Source of the DNA: Ilex aquifolium
Taxonomy: Eukaryota; Streptophyta; Magnoliopsida; Aquifoliales; Aquifoliaceae
Assembly (NCBI GenBank): GCA_951799425.1
Contig: OX637393.1
Location: 27,319,244 to 27,383,243, forward strand
Length of the DNA stretch: 64,000 nt
Direction of reading: 5' to 3'
Shown: in pieces, positions 45,362-56,349 of the stretch
Position numbering within the stretch: position 1 is the stretch's first letter
Layout of the letters: each line of letters opens with the position of its first letter
Notes under the pieces: model-generated
Databases searched by the model: none
Told to the model about the DNA's origin: nothing
Seen by the model: the letters and a program-made list of their open reading frames with translations, nothing else
Program-made: the position numbers and the translations under genes

Positions 45362-46330
45362 TAAAGTCTATCACCACACTCCGTAGTGGAAAGATAATTG
45401 ATAAAATAATTCCAACTCAGGCCCAAAAACCTGAGGCATTTTCAAAACCCAAGGAGGGGGGTGATGAACTTGACCAGCCAGAGATTATTAAGCCTGGGAG
45501 GTAATCGATTCCTACACATTTTTCACAGAGATTACTTACTTCTATCAAGTCAAATATGCATAATGATATGTTGGAGATCTTTAAGCAAGTCAAAATCAAC
45601 ATTCCCCTGTTGGATGCATTTAAGCAGATACCGTCTCATGCAAAATTTTTGAAAGATTTGTGTATTGTCAAATGTAGATTAAATGTCCAAAAGAAGGCAT
45701 TTTTGACTGAGCAGGTATCTTCTATCATTCAATATAGGACTCCACCGAAGTATAAAGATCCTAGCTGTTCTACTATTTCTTGTGTGATTGGAAATTATAA
45801 AATTGAACAAGTGTTACTTGATTTGGGTGCCAATGTGAATTTACTTCTTTATTCGGTGTATGAGCAGTTAGGTTTAGGTGCGTTGAAGCCCACTTCGATG
45901 ACACTTCAACTGGCTGACCGTTCTATGAAGATACTGTGAAGCATAGTGGAAGATGTGTTGGTCCAAATAGATAATTTTTACTTTCTTTTGGATTTCATTA
46001 TCTTGGATACACATCCTGTGTTGAATATAAATGCTCAAATCCCTGTCATATTAGGCCGACCATTCTTAGCTACTTCGAATGCATTGATTAACTGTAGGAA
46101 TGGTGTGATGAAATTATCTTTTGGCAATATGACATTGGAATTGAATATTTTTAATGTGTGCAAACAATCAGAGGAGGTTGATGATGATGTGCATGAAATG
46201 AACATGAGTCCATTATTCCAAACAGATTCTATGACTCTTCTTATTCCGATCCACTTGAAGCATGCTTGCTAGAATGTTCACCTTCTTTAGATTTAGATGA
46301 AAAGAATTATGAAATTATTGCATTAACTTC
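45362..46330 (+). pseudogene. A3 gag tail and aspartic protease
   Basis: After TTLRSGK (gag end) the frame gives MLEIFKQVKINIPLLDAF, KFLKDLCIVKCRLNVQKKAF, LLDLGANVNLLLYSVYEQLG (the protease D-x-G region in its Athila form) and, past a TGA at about 45937-45939, EDVLVQIDNFYFLLDFIILD, AQIPVILGRPFLATSNALIN and CRNGVMKLSFGNMTLELNIF. The TGA stands where Arg is usual (CGA-to-TGA). A frameshift near 46260 precedes the acidic linker NYEIIALTSILNSS. Confidence 0.85.
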
Positions 46331-46349
46331 TATTCTTAATTCTTCATAG

Positions 46350-47350
46350 GTTTTAATCTGGTGTGAAGAAAAGAGCCTTGTACTTAATTGGGAGAAATGT
46401 CATTTCATGGTTCGAAAGGGAATTGTTCTTGGTCACATTGTCCCTTCTAAAGGAATCCAAGTTGATAGAGATAAAGTTGAATTAATTTCTAATTTACCTA
46501 CCCTCAAGACCCTTAAGGATGTTAAATCTTTTTTGGGTCACACTGGTTTTTATAGGAGGTTCATAAAAGACTTTAGTTCTATATCTAGGCCACTTTGCCA
46601 CCTCCTAGGGAAAGACACACCTTTCGAGTGGGGTGAGTCTTGCCAAGAGGCTTTTGATAAGCTGAAGGGCATGCTCACTAATGTTCCAATTATGCAACCC
46701 CCAGATTAGAGTTTTCCATTTGAAATCATGTGTGATGCCAGTGATTATGCTGTGGGGGCAGTTTTAGGGCAACGCAATGAGAAGAAGCCATATGTCATAT
46801 ACTATGCTAGTAGGACCTTAAATAATACACAGATGAATTATTCTACTATAGAAAAGGAATTTCTAGCAGTAGTATTTTCCCTAGGCAAGTTTAGGTCTTA
46901 TCTAGTAGGATCCCCTATTGTTATTTTCATAGACCATGCAGCTCTTAAATACCTGTTGACAAATAAAGATGCAAAACCTAGACTGCTTAGGTAGATCCTC
47001 CTACATCAAGAATTTAACATAACAATCAAAGATAAAAAAGGAGTAGAGAATGTAGTGGCTGACCACTTGTCTAGACTTGTGAGCGATGTGCCTATGGAGA
47101 CAATGCCGATCAAGGATACATTCCCTGATGAACAATTTTTGGTTATTTCTTCATCACCATGGTTTGCTGATATTGTAAATTTTCTTGTAACAGGTAATAT
47201 GCCACCAACTTGGAATGCACAAGATAAAAATAAATTTATGGTTAAAGTAAGAAGTTTCTTTTGGGATGATCCCTATTTGTTCAAGTATTGCCCCGACCAG
47301 ATTATCAGAAGATGTGTACCAGATGAGGAGGTAAGTAGTATTCTTTCCTT
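46350..47350 (+). pseudogene. A3 RT thumb and RNase H (RT core deleted)
   Basis: Directly after the linker the reading resumes in the RT thumb: VLIWCEEKSLVLNWEKCHFM, GIVLGHIVPSKGIQVDRDKV, FLGHTGFYRRFIKDFS. The fingers and palm, including the YxDD catalytic block, are absent. The Ty3-type RNase H follows: MCDASDYAVGAVLGQRNEKK, YYASRTLNNTQMNYSTIEKE, VIFIDHAALKYLL. Its later part (DHLSRLV) is in the same frame but past a TAG. Without the palm the copy cannot synthesise DNA. Confidence 0.88.
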
Positions 47351-48446
47351 TTGTCATTCAGAGGCATGGAGGCCATTTTTCTACTAGAAAAACCGCTGCA
47401 AAAATTTTACAATGTTAATTTTAGTGGCCGACAATTTTTAAAGATGCGTACAATTTATGTAAAGCCTACGAGCAATGTCAAAGGTCAGGAGGAATCACCC
47501 GTAGAAATATGATGCCACTAAACCCAATTTTAATTATATAAATTTTTGACTGTTGGGGCATTGATTTTATGGGTCCTTTTCCTCCTTCTTTTGGTTATTT
47601 ATATATTTTAGTGGCCGTTGATTACGTATCCAAGTGGGTTGAGGCTATACCATGCCGGACAAACGATCACAAAGTTGTTTTAAAATTTTGTAAAGGAAAA
47701 CGTGTTTTCTAGATTTGGTATACCTTGTGCAAATAAGTGATGGGGGATTTCACTTTTGTAACAGACCTTTTGAAACTTTAATGAAAAAATATGGTGTTAA
47801 ACATAAAGTTGCAACTCCCTATCACCCACAAACAAGTGGCCAAACAGAGCTTGCCAATCGGGAAGTCAAAAATATTTTGGCGAAAACAATTAATGCTGAC
47901 CGCAAATAATGATCGTTAAGACTAACTGATGCGTTATGGGTATACCACACTGCCTATAAAACCCTGATTGGCATGTCTCCGTATATATTGATTTATGAAA
48001 AAACTTGTCATTTACCTGTGAAATTAGAACAAAAGGCATACTGGGTCATTAAAATGTTTAATTTTAGCCTTGACAAAGCTAGTTCCTTACGGAAACTACA
48101 GCTGAATGAGCTTGATGAGATCCGGAATGAAGCATATGAGAGTTCTAAAATTAGCAAAGAACGGATGAAGGTATTTCATGACAAAAATATTTTGAGAAAA
48201 ACTTTTGCACCTTCACAAAAAGTTCTTTTGTATAATTCTATACTACATCTATTTAAGGGTAAACTTCTAACTAGATGGACTGGTCCCTTCATTGTTGAGA
48301 AAGTTTTTCCTTATAGGGTGGTAGAAATTGAAAATCCAAATAACGGAATTGTTTTTAAAGTTAATGGCCAACGTTTAAAACCGTTCTTGGAAGGAGGAGT
48401 AGTGGACGTGGAATCCATTGCGTTGGTGGATCCCCACTATGAATAA
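47351..48446 (+). pseudogene. A3 integrase
   Basis: Pieces of the finger (CQRSGGITRRNMMPL), the catalytic core ([20 protein letters not shown] with the first Asp; SDGGFHFCNRPFETLM with the second; TPYHPQTSGQTELANREVKN with Glu) and the C-terminal region lie in shifting frames. The last 157 codons (47973-48446) are open: SPYILIYEKTCHLPVKLE, GPFIVEKVFPYRVVEIENP, KVNGQRLKPFLEGG. No chromodomain. The terminus VDPHYE ends at a normal-looking stop. Confidence 0.85.
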
Positions 48447-50255
48447 TCAGTGAAAAATCAACCCAATTGTTGTATAATATTTTCTTTTGTTTAACATTTT
48501 GCTTATTCTTGTTAAGTCTTTTATTTTTAGGTTTAGAGTTGTTACGACACCAGGTATTCCTATCCCTTTTATCTTTATTCATTATTTTTACTAAGCATTA
48601 AGGTATTTATTTTTACATTGAGGACAATGTTGAATTTAGGTTGGGGGTGTGGGTATGTTTTGTGTTGTGAAAATTCCTAGTTTATGTTTTTTTTTTTTTT
48701 TGACAGTTTCTAGTTTATTTACATTGATAAAAAAATAAAAAAAATTGTTGGTTATTAAATTCTAGATAACATTTTTATGCATAATTTGACACCACAATAT
48801 AGAAATAATTTGCTTAACTTTAAATTTGCAACTGTTTAAGTATCACATATAACTGTATTCTATATTTTTGTATCTCATATCATTTGCCACCGCAAAGAAA
48901 AATCTTGAACCAAAATCCACCCCAGCAAGGAAGGAAGTTCTTATAAAAACTCACAATTTGTGCACTTTAGACTTTACCAGGTTAAAAATGTGTTAGGTAT
49001 TTTACCTTGAGAACTTGAAACATATAGTGGAGATGCATAAAAACCCAAGTGAGTTTTGATCCAATCTTCTTTGAAAGGTTATTTACATTTACTAAATAAA
49101 GAATATTTTTATTTAGCTAATCTCCTTCAATAGTCTCATTATTTTTGTTTTAGTCAACACAAATAATGTGAATGATTGCTTGACTTTAAATTATTTGCAT
49201 GGGAAGTGTGTTATCAAAAGCTCTTGAGAATTGATTTAGGCCATATTTGACATTATTTGAACCTGAGCCTTATTCTTTGAATATTATTATCTCTAGAAGT
49301 CGTGATTGAGCCTTTAAAATAAAATTTTATTTCTTATACCCAACATATAATAACCAAGCCAATAAAAAAAATTAATATCATTTACCCTTGGTTATCTCGA
49401 GATTGAGTTTTTATTATTTATGTAATTTGGGAGATGTTGGTTGAAAAAAAATAGATGATAAAAAAAAAAGTTTTGCATACTTGTGAATATCTGCATTAGA
49501 TGTCTTGTTGTAAACAAAAGTTGAAAAAAAAAATGACAATATGTCTAGCTGTGAAAAAGCAGATTGAAAAAAAAGAAAAAAAAAATAGCAAGCCTAAGTC
49601 TGAAAAAAATATGAGCAAGTGTTCTCTCGGGATAGTCTTTTGAATTTTTGAATATCATTCGTTTCAAAACCCTAATCCCAAAGCCCATTACAACCTTAAA
49701 TAAAGTCTTATTTAATCTCAAGAATGTATTGGTGGATGCAGGACTTATGTGAATAAGGAAAAGAATGGTGATTATTTATTTATTGTGTGTTAATTTCCTT
49801 TTATGAGACTATGCAAAATCCTTTTCTTTTGGATTAAAATTATTTAACTGGAATATTTGAGCATTATTTTGTTTTGATTTAAATATCTTCTTCTCACATG
49901 TGATATTTGAGGGAATAGTCACTACAATCTGAGAGAATCTTTTATGAGAGTATTATCTAGGGAGATTTGGAATTGAGACAAATAGTTGATAGTTATATAA
50001 GTGATTACCGGATAAATTATTGACTTGGTATAGTTAATTCACACTACACACGATTTTATATTGGAACATGATAAGTGCATACATTTATATAGCGTAGAGT
50101 TCTATATTTTACTTTGCATGTGCTCATAAAAAGCTTACGCCTTAAATTTTTTATATTGTACTAGCAATTTGTGTTATAAAATTATTATTCAGATATTTGA
50201 TCATAGGGTGATGTTTGTGGGTATTATCTCTGGAAATCCTCATGAGAATATACTC
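48447..50255 (+). other. A3 3' UTR, first part
   Basis: No coding frame; very A/T-rich with several A-runs (49440-49610). A motif attgaggacaatgttgaatttaggttgggggtgtggg (in pieces, 48617-48652) is the internal polypurine-like element also present in A2. Function as a second plus-strand primer is possible. The UTR is interrupted at 50261 by LTR O. Confidence 0.7.
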
Positions 50256-50952
50256 GTCCATGTAACGCCCCAAATACCACCCTGGACGGCATTACATTCT
50301 AAAACCATTTATACCATGAGAGCAACTAATAAAAATCCATAAATAACCGGGGGTCCTTAATTTAACGAAATTCGGGCAGAGTCTCCTTTGTTCGGGGAGC
50401 TCTACCCACAACACAACTTGTACAATTGTACTACATTGACCACACCGGGTCCATTGACTCTGTAACACCCCGTATTTTTCTTTTATATATGTATATAGAT
50501 ATATAATAAATAATTGTGGTAAAAATGTAGAAATATGTGTTGGAAAGGTTTGTGATTGATTTGGTTGGCTTAGGAATGGATTGGAAAGTTTAAGTTTCGA
50601 AGGTGTGTAAACTTGAGAAGAGGGATTATGGAAGTTTCTAAATATTTTGAGGTCTAAATAAGGTGTCCATTGAATCCGGAAGGTCGAACAACCTTGGGAG
50701 AGTTAATATGAGGTGTATTGGAAGTTAGGAAGTATTCCGGAGTGAAAACACACTTAGAGAAAATTTGGGTAAAAACGAGTTGGGACACCTTCTAGTATTT
50801 TGGTCATAAATTTTTATCCTTATATCCAATTGATCTGAAATTTTGACAGTAGATATTAGACATCTAGGGATACAAAAGTGTATCTCATGAAAATTTTCCA
50901 ATTCGACCTCTAAATGGGTCAAAACTGCCCTGGAGGTCGAAGCAGCCGAAGT

Positions 50953-51056
50953 GTACCGGTACGCCCGAACCAGTGGCTAAACCGTACCGGTACACAGTAC
51001 CGGTACGCCTGAAGCTTGGCCCGATAAAAGTCGGGATTTTGGTGTTTTAAAACACC
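50953..51056 (+). promoter_or_regulatory. LTR I U3 promoter: gtaccggtac array plus tttaaa site
   Basis: Three perfect GTACCGGTAC palindromes at 50953-50962, 50984-50993 and 50997-51006, followed about 40 bp later by the 16-bp palindrome GGTGTTTTAAAACACC (51041-51056), whose centre may serve as the TATA-like site. The leader then starts with pyrimidine-rich sequence. Confidence 0.6.
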
Positions 51057-51810
51057 CTTTTAAGCCTCATTTGACCCATTCTTCCATCCCACCCTCACCT
51101 CAAACATCTTAAAGCCCTAAGAGAAGAGAAAAGGTGAGAAAAACACAAAGATCTTGAGAGAGTTAACCCTTATAGAAATCAAAACCGAAATTCCTCAAGA
51201 ACACCCTTCTTCTACTCTCTTCTTCTACACTTTCACTACACCCTTACCCACACCTCTTGGAATCCTAGAGAGAGTCTTAGAAAAGAATAAAAAAGGAGAA
51301 AACACAAGATCAAAAGGGAAAAACAAAAGCTTAAGGGTGATTCAAGGATCAAACCCTAGATTTTTCAAGAACATCAAGGTAGGGGTTTTCTTCCATTCTT
51401 GTTCATTGAGGTTAGGATTATTATATATATATGCTTTGACTCCTAATCATATGTATTTGCTATGGATTCATTGTTTCTTGGATTTCTTGCAATTGTTAAC
51501 ATGTTTTACACAAAGTTAGGGTTGTATACCCATGAAATCCCTCTTTTGTTTGAAAAACCCTAGTTTTCAAGTGTGATGGGTTTTCCTCTTGAACACTTCC
51601 TTTATTCTTGATTTCAAAATCATAGTGTTTTGTGTTGAGTAGTAAAATGATATTTTTGTGATCTCTTGCATTTTTCTTGGTTGGTTATTGAAAATGTCAC
51701 ATGCTTAAGTTGGGGATTTTTCTTGGAAATTACTTGTAAAATGGGGACTTGTGTAATTGTTGGGTAATTGAGAGAATAATTGGTATTGTATTCTTGTATG
51801 GTTGTTTGGA

Positions 51811-52270
51811 CAAGCCTTGAGGGTGAGAGGTTCCTTATAAGGATGCTCATGCCAAAAGAGGACAGTATGTGATTTTCCTCAAGAGGTTCCTTATAAGGAT
51901 GCTTGAGTAACCAAGCCTTGAGGGTGAGAGGTTCCTTATAAGGATGCTCATGCCAAAAGAGGACAGTATGTGATTTTCCTCAAGAGGTTCCTTATAAGGA
52001 TGCTTGAGTAACTAAGCTTTGAGGGTGAGAGGTTCCTTATAAGGATGCTCATGCCAAAAAAGGACAGTATGTGATTTTCCTCAAGAGGCTTATAAGGATG
52101 CTTAAGAAACCAAGCCTTGAGGGTGAGAGGTTCCTTATAAAGATGCTCATGCAAAAAGAGGACAATATGTGATTTTCTCAAGAGGTTCCTTGTAAGGATG
52201 CTTGAGAAACCAAACCTTGAGGGTGAGAGGTTCCTTATAAGGATGCTCATACCAAAAGAGGACAATATTA
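51811..52270 (+). repeat. ~100-bp tandem repeat in LTR I (about five units)
   Basis: The unit start (aagccttgagggtgagaggttcc) recurs near 51812, 51913, 52014, 52112 and 52212. Each unit holds two ttccttataaggatgct half-units. Unit 4 lacks part of one half-unit. Confidence 0.9.
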
Positions 52271-53400
52271 TATCATGTGTGGGAAATGAGTTATATTTTG
52301 AAAATGGATGTTTATTGGAACTTGGTTGTTATTGTTCATTTCTATTGCTACTTAAACTTGAGATCCATTTTAAAATGTCTCTGTTTTACTTCAAAGATTA
52401 TATATGCTATTTGTGAAATGAGACCGACCATTTTATATGCTTTGATAAACCTTGTTCGAGTTTGGGAGGAATGTTGCTACAGAGCTTCGTGCTCACCCCT
52501 TACAAACAACATATTTCAGGTTTTTGTCTAGAGGAGGAGCTCGGAACTGACGAGCCGGGACATTGGGAAGCTCCCGTAGAAGGGAACGTGGACCCCGAGG
52601 TGGACGCATAGAGCGACCTCCTTTCCTTTTTGTACTAGACTAGGATATTCATTTTGAACCTTGTAAAGTCTAGTTTTCTTTTGTTATTTCCGCTGCGCTA
52701 CATTATGTGATTTTTGGAATGTAAAGGCCAAAATGGGTCTATTCTTTTGGGATAATTCTGTAAATTTTATGGATGACTTTATGAAGTCTTATTTATTGAT
52801 GGATTATTCTAGTGCTCTCATGATGTGAATGTTTTAGAATGTAATGCCGTCCAGGGTGTGTTTTGGGGTGTTACAGATTCATAAAAATACTTACAACATT
52901 ATCCAAAAGAATATGCCAAACAATGACATCTACATCCCAAAAGAATTAAATTACACTTGGCAGCGGAAACATAAAAATAATGTTAGACTTTACATTGCCT
53001 CAAAAGGAACTTCCTAGTTTATCACAAAAGAAAATAGAACACTAAGCGTCTCCCTCGGGATCTACGTTCCCTTCTATGGGAGCTTCCCAATGTCCTGGCT
53101 CGTCAGTTCCGAGCTCCTCCTCTAGACAAAGACCTGAAATATGTTGTTTGTAGGGGGTGAGCACTAAGCTCTGTAGCAACATTCCTCCCAAACTCGAACA
53201 AGGTTTATAAAAACATATAAAATGGTCGGTCTCATTTCACAAATAGCATATATAATCTTTGAAGTAAAACAATGACATTTTACAACAGATCTCAAGTTTA
53301 AGTAGCAATAGTACTAGAAATGAACAATAACAACCAATTCTAATAAACATCCATTTTCAAAATATAAACCATTTCTCACACATGACATAATATTATCCTC

Positions 53401-54000
53401 CATGGCATGAGCATCCTTACAAGGAACCTCTCACCCTCAAAGTTTGGTTTCTCGAGCATCCTTACAAGGAATTTCTTGAGAAAATCACATACTGTCCTCT
53501 TTTGGCATGAGCATCCTTACAAAGAACCTCTCACTCTCAAGGTTTGGTTTCTCAAGCATCCTTACAAGGAACCTCTTGAGAGAATCACATACTGTCCTCT
53601 TTTGGCATGAATATCCTTACAAGGAACCTCTCACCCTCAAGGTTTGGTTTCTCAAGCATCCTTACAAGGAACCTCTTGAGAAAATCACATACTGTCCTCT
53701 TTTGGCATGAGCATCCTTACAAGGAACCTCTCATCCTCAAGGTTTAGTTTCGTTGATATGAGCATCCTTACAAGGAACCTCTCACCCATGTTCGTCCAAC
53801 AACCATACAATAAATACAATATCAACTATTCTCTCAAATACCCAACAATTACACAAGTCCCCAATTTACAAGCAATTCCCAAGAAAAATCTCCAATTCTC
53901 ACAAGTGATATCTCCAACGGACCAAATTCAAGAAAAAAACATCCTTACAAGGAACCTCCTGAGAAGGAATGAGCATCCTTACAAGGAACCTCTCACCCAT
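53401..54000 (-). repeat. 100-bp tandem repeat in LTR O (about four units plus partials)
   Basis: Reverse-oriented version of the same unit: atgagcatccttacaaggaacc at 53407, 53507, 53607 and 53707, exactly 100 bp apart, followed by decayed partial units to about 54000. It produces chance repeat ORFs on the plus strand. Confidence 0.92.
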
Positions 54001-54597
54001 GTTCCTCCAAACAACCATACAAGAAATACGATATCCACAATTTCCTCAATTAACAAACAATTCCATAAACCCCCAATTTTCTCAAGTAGTTGTACAAAGA
54101 GCAATATAAGAAAATGTACAAGAGATCATCATAAATATCATTTTGTTGTTCAATATGAAACACTAAAGTTTTGAAATCGAGAACATGAGATAAATCAAAA
54201 GAAAAACCCCTTTCTCTTGAAACCTAGGGTTTGAAGATGAGAAAAAGTGATTTAATGGTTATTCCACCATAGATTTGTTTAAAACATTATAATCTTTGCA
54301 AGAATGTCAAGAATCAAGTATTTCATACCATATATATATATGAATGAGAGTGAAAACATACATATATTTATGCCCTAACCTCAATGGACAAGAATGGAAG
54401 AAAACTCCTACCTTGAAATCAAGAATTTCAAACCAAAGCCCAAGCTTTAGAGACTCTCTGTCTCCCTTTTCTTCTTCCATTTATCTTCTCCTAGGGCTCT
54501 AAGAGGTTTGTGGTAAGAGTGGAATGTATGAAATGAGAGAAAATGTAATGTAAATGGGGTTTTAAACACAGCTGCCCCGAATTTTACTGTTCATTGG

Positions 54598-54997
54598 CTG
54601 TTTTGACATCGTTTCGTTATCTGGGCATAACTCTCTCATCCGAGCTCCGATTGAGATGATTCAAGATGCTATAAAACGCTAAGAAAGAGTTATACAACTT
54701 TAATGTTTTTAGTTTTGAGAGACATTGACTGAATCAAGGTCTAAATCGGGTTTGAAGTTGCAGCCAGTGCACTGTTCACGTGCACTGTTCAAGCTAATTG
54801 AGCTGTTTTGACATCACTTCTTTATCTGGGCATAACTCTCTCATCCAAGCTCCGATTGAGATGATTCAAAAGGCTATGGAATTAAAAGAAAGAGCTATAC
54901 AACTTTCATGTTTTGAGTTTTGAGAGATATTGACTGCATCACGGTCAAAATCGCGCTTGAAGTTGCAGCCAGTGCACTGTTCACGTGCACTGTTCAC
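54598..54997 (-). repeat. 204-bp tandem duplication in LTR O U3
   Basis: gctgttttgacatc occurs at 54598 and 54802, followed in each copy by ctgggcataactctctcatcc and agctccgattgagatgatt and closing with agtgcactgttcacgtgcac. Copies differ by scattered substitutions. It lies upstream (minus-strand sense) of a TTTAAA site at about 54561-54566. Confidence 0.85.
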
Positions 54998-55300
54998 AGC
55001 ATGTTTCATCCCTTTTTCCATTTCCAATCCATTCCTAAGCCAACCAAATCCATCACAAACCTCTCTAACACATATTTCTACACCAAACCTATTTAATACA
55101 AGTTCTAGGACCTAAAATTTCATATTTTCACTTATTAAAAACCAAATTTCAACTATTATTTCCACTAACATTTTAAATCTCTACTTTTCCAATCTACCAA
55201 ATTCAAACACACATCACTACACATATCCACATTTTTACATCAATTATTTACTATATATCTATATACATATATAAAATAAAATGCGGGGTGTTACAGTCCA

Positions 55301-55464
55301 CTAGGGGAAACCTAGGGGTTTAAAGGCTTGTTGCATATGCTAAATGCAGTCGTGAGTCCTACGAGTGTGAATTTGTGTTTTATTTTATTAGGTTATTTTG
55401 TTTTCAATTTTTAGATTTTGAAATCAATGTATTACTAGGGACTAGTAATATTCAGGTTAGGGGG
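55301..55464 (+). other. A3 3' UTR, second part, and polypurine tract
   Basis: ctaggggtttaaaggcttg continues the UTR after LTR O. The polypurine tract aggttaggggg (55454-55464) directly precedes the LTR start TGTGATTAACC. Confidence 0.75.
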
Positions 55465-56349
55465 TGTGATTAACCATCAAAAGTGTTATTTTATTATATT
55501 TAATGATTGGTTAATTGCATATTATTTATGATTAAATTAGTTAAATTCTTTGATTTTCTAGTTTGATACTTTTTCTAGTTGTTTGGTTTATTTTGCAGGT
55601 AAATTGGTTGATTTAAAGTAATAATGAATAAGGCAAGTGAAACTATCACTCGAGGAAGAATCACAATTGATAAGGATTGAACAGTCAAGATTGAGAAAGG
55701 AGGATTTGAAGATAAAATAACAATTTAATCCTTAAAAGAGTCCAAATTAGAAGAAAATTGATTTAAAGTTGGATTAGGAAAGTATCCTAGAATATAAGGA
55801 TTTGACATGTGTTCAGTATTTTGGTCATATCATTTTACTCCAATGTCCAATTGACCTGATTTTTACGGGGTTGGAAAGAAGACTTCAAGGGATACAATAG
55901 TATATTTCACGAAAATTTCGTGGCTCGACCTCTAAATATGCGAAATTCAAGCTCAATGTGTGGACATATTTTGTACCTGTGGCCCCAAGATTTTATGCAC
56001 GAGATTTAACCTTAAAAGACTTTTTTTTGGAGAAGAATTATTCCCAATCCAACCTTATATCTTCTACCTATATCTATGATTTATTTTAGTATAAATAAGG
56101 GCTCTCATCTTTTGAGAGAGGATCATTATTTTCTTCCCATATTTTCTTTTTTAGTTTTTGTTTTAGTTCTATAGCTTGCTAAAAGCCCAACTGAAGTTAT
56201 GGGAGATACCTTCAATGAAATACGATATTTATTATTGATTCAGTATTCTTTTTAATGCATGATTTATTCTTTTTATTTAATTCTTCTCTTTTAGTAAAGT
56301 TTTTGCTCTGTATAATTTCTTAATTTGTTGTGTCACGCACATCGAATGC
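55465..56349 (+). mobile_element. A3 3' LTR, truncated
   Basis: Starts TGTGATTAACCATCAAAAG after the polypurine tract and matches the B3 terminus. A TATA-like tataaataagg lies near 56088-56100. The block at 55825-55945 (tccaattgacctgatttt, ggctcgacctctaaat) resembles blocks in chromovirus LTRs I and J. It breaks off at 56349 where LTR X starts. Confidence 0.75.

Larger units (their letters stand above)
50461..52875 (+). mobile_element. Solo LTR I (chromovirus) nested in LTR O
   Basis: TGTAACACCCCGTATTTTTC (50461) to TTTGGGGTGTTACA (52875), 2415 bp, with target duplications gactc (50456-50460) and gattc (52876-52880), which differ by one base. It is a relative of LTR O in the opposite orientation. 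LTR J at 62731 starts with the same 20 bases. Confidence 0.88.
50261..55295 (-). mobile_element. Solo LTR O (chromovirus), split by LTR I
   Basis: Ends TGTAACGCCCC (50261) and GGGGTGTTACA (55285-55295), with target duplications GTCCA at 50256-50260 and 55296-55300. Removing it restores a stretch that matches the 3' UTR next to B- (gtatct...attagtccactaggg on that copy). The LTR itself is 50261-50460 plus 52876-55295. Minus orientation is shown by the reversed order of features and by the TGTAACACCCCGCATTT start on that strand. It contains a 204-bp duplication and ~100-bp tandem repeats. Confidence 0.9.
45346..56349 (+). mobile_element. Athila-like element A3, gag-truncated, with 3' LTR
   Basis: It starts abruptly with the last residues of gag (KSITTLRSGK at about 45362) and runs through protease, the end of RT, RNase H and integrase to 48446. 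A long 3' UTR (48447-50255, resuming 55301) leads to the polypurine tract 55454-55464 and the 3' LTR from 55465. The chromovirus LTR O interrupts the 3' UTR. Gag upstream and about two thirds of RT are missing. The 3' LTR is cut at 56349 by LTR X. Confidence 0.82.

Noticed and set aside
45361..45410. Possible target duplication at the D-A3 junction
   Set aside because: Neither an LTR terminus nor a matching 5-bp repeat is present; the junction lies inside coding sequence of both elements.
48638..48652. ttgggggtgtggg taken as the terminal polypurine tract of A3
   Set aside because: The LTR start follows a different polypurine tract at 55454-55464. This one is internal and may at most be a secondary primer.
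51154..51519. 121-codon ORF at the start of the LTR I transcribed region
   Set aside because: Relatives (J at the same place, S1) do not keep this frame, and it looks like leader sequence.
53401..54000. Regularly spaced 100-bp repeats, considered as a CRISPR-like array
   Set aside because: Whole units are repeated with no unique spacers, in plant LTR sequence. It is an ordinary tandem repeat.
53407..54174. Plus-strand ORFs with repeated MSILTRNLSP-like peptides, resembling a repeat protein
   Set aside because: The period equals the 100-bp DNA repeat of LTR O and the frame runs antisense to the LTR. Since 100 is not a multiple of 3, the units do not share one frame. No domain.
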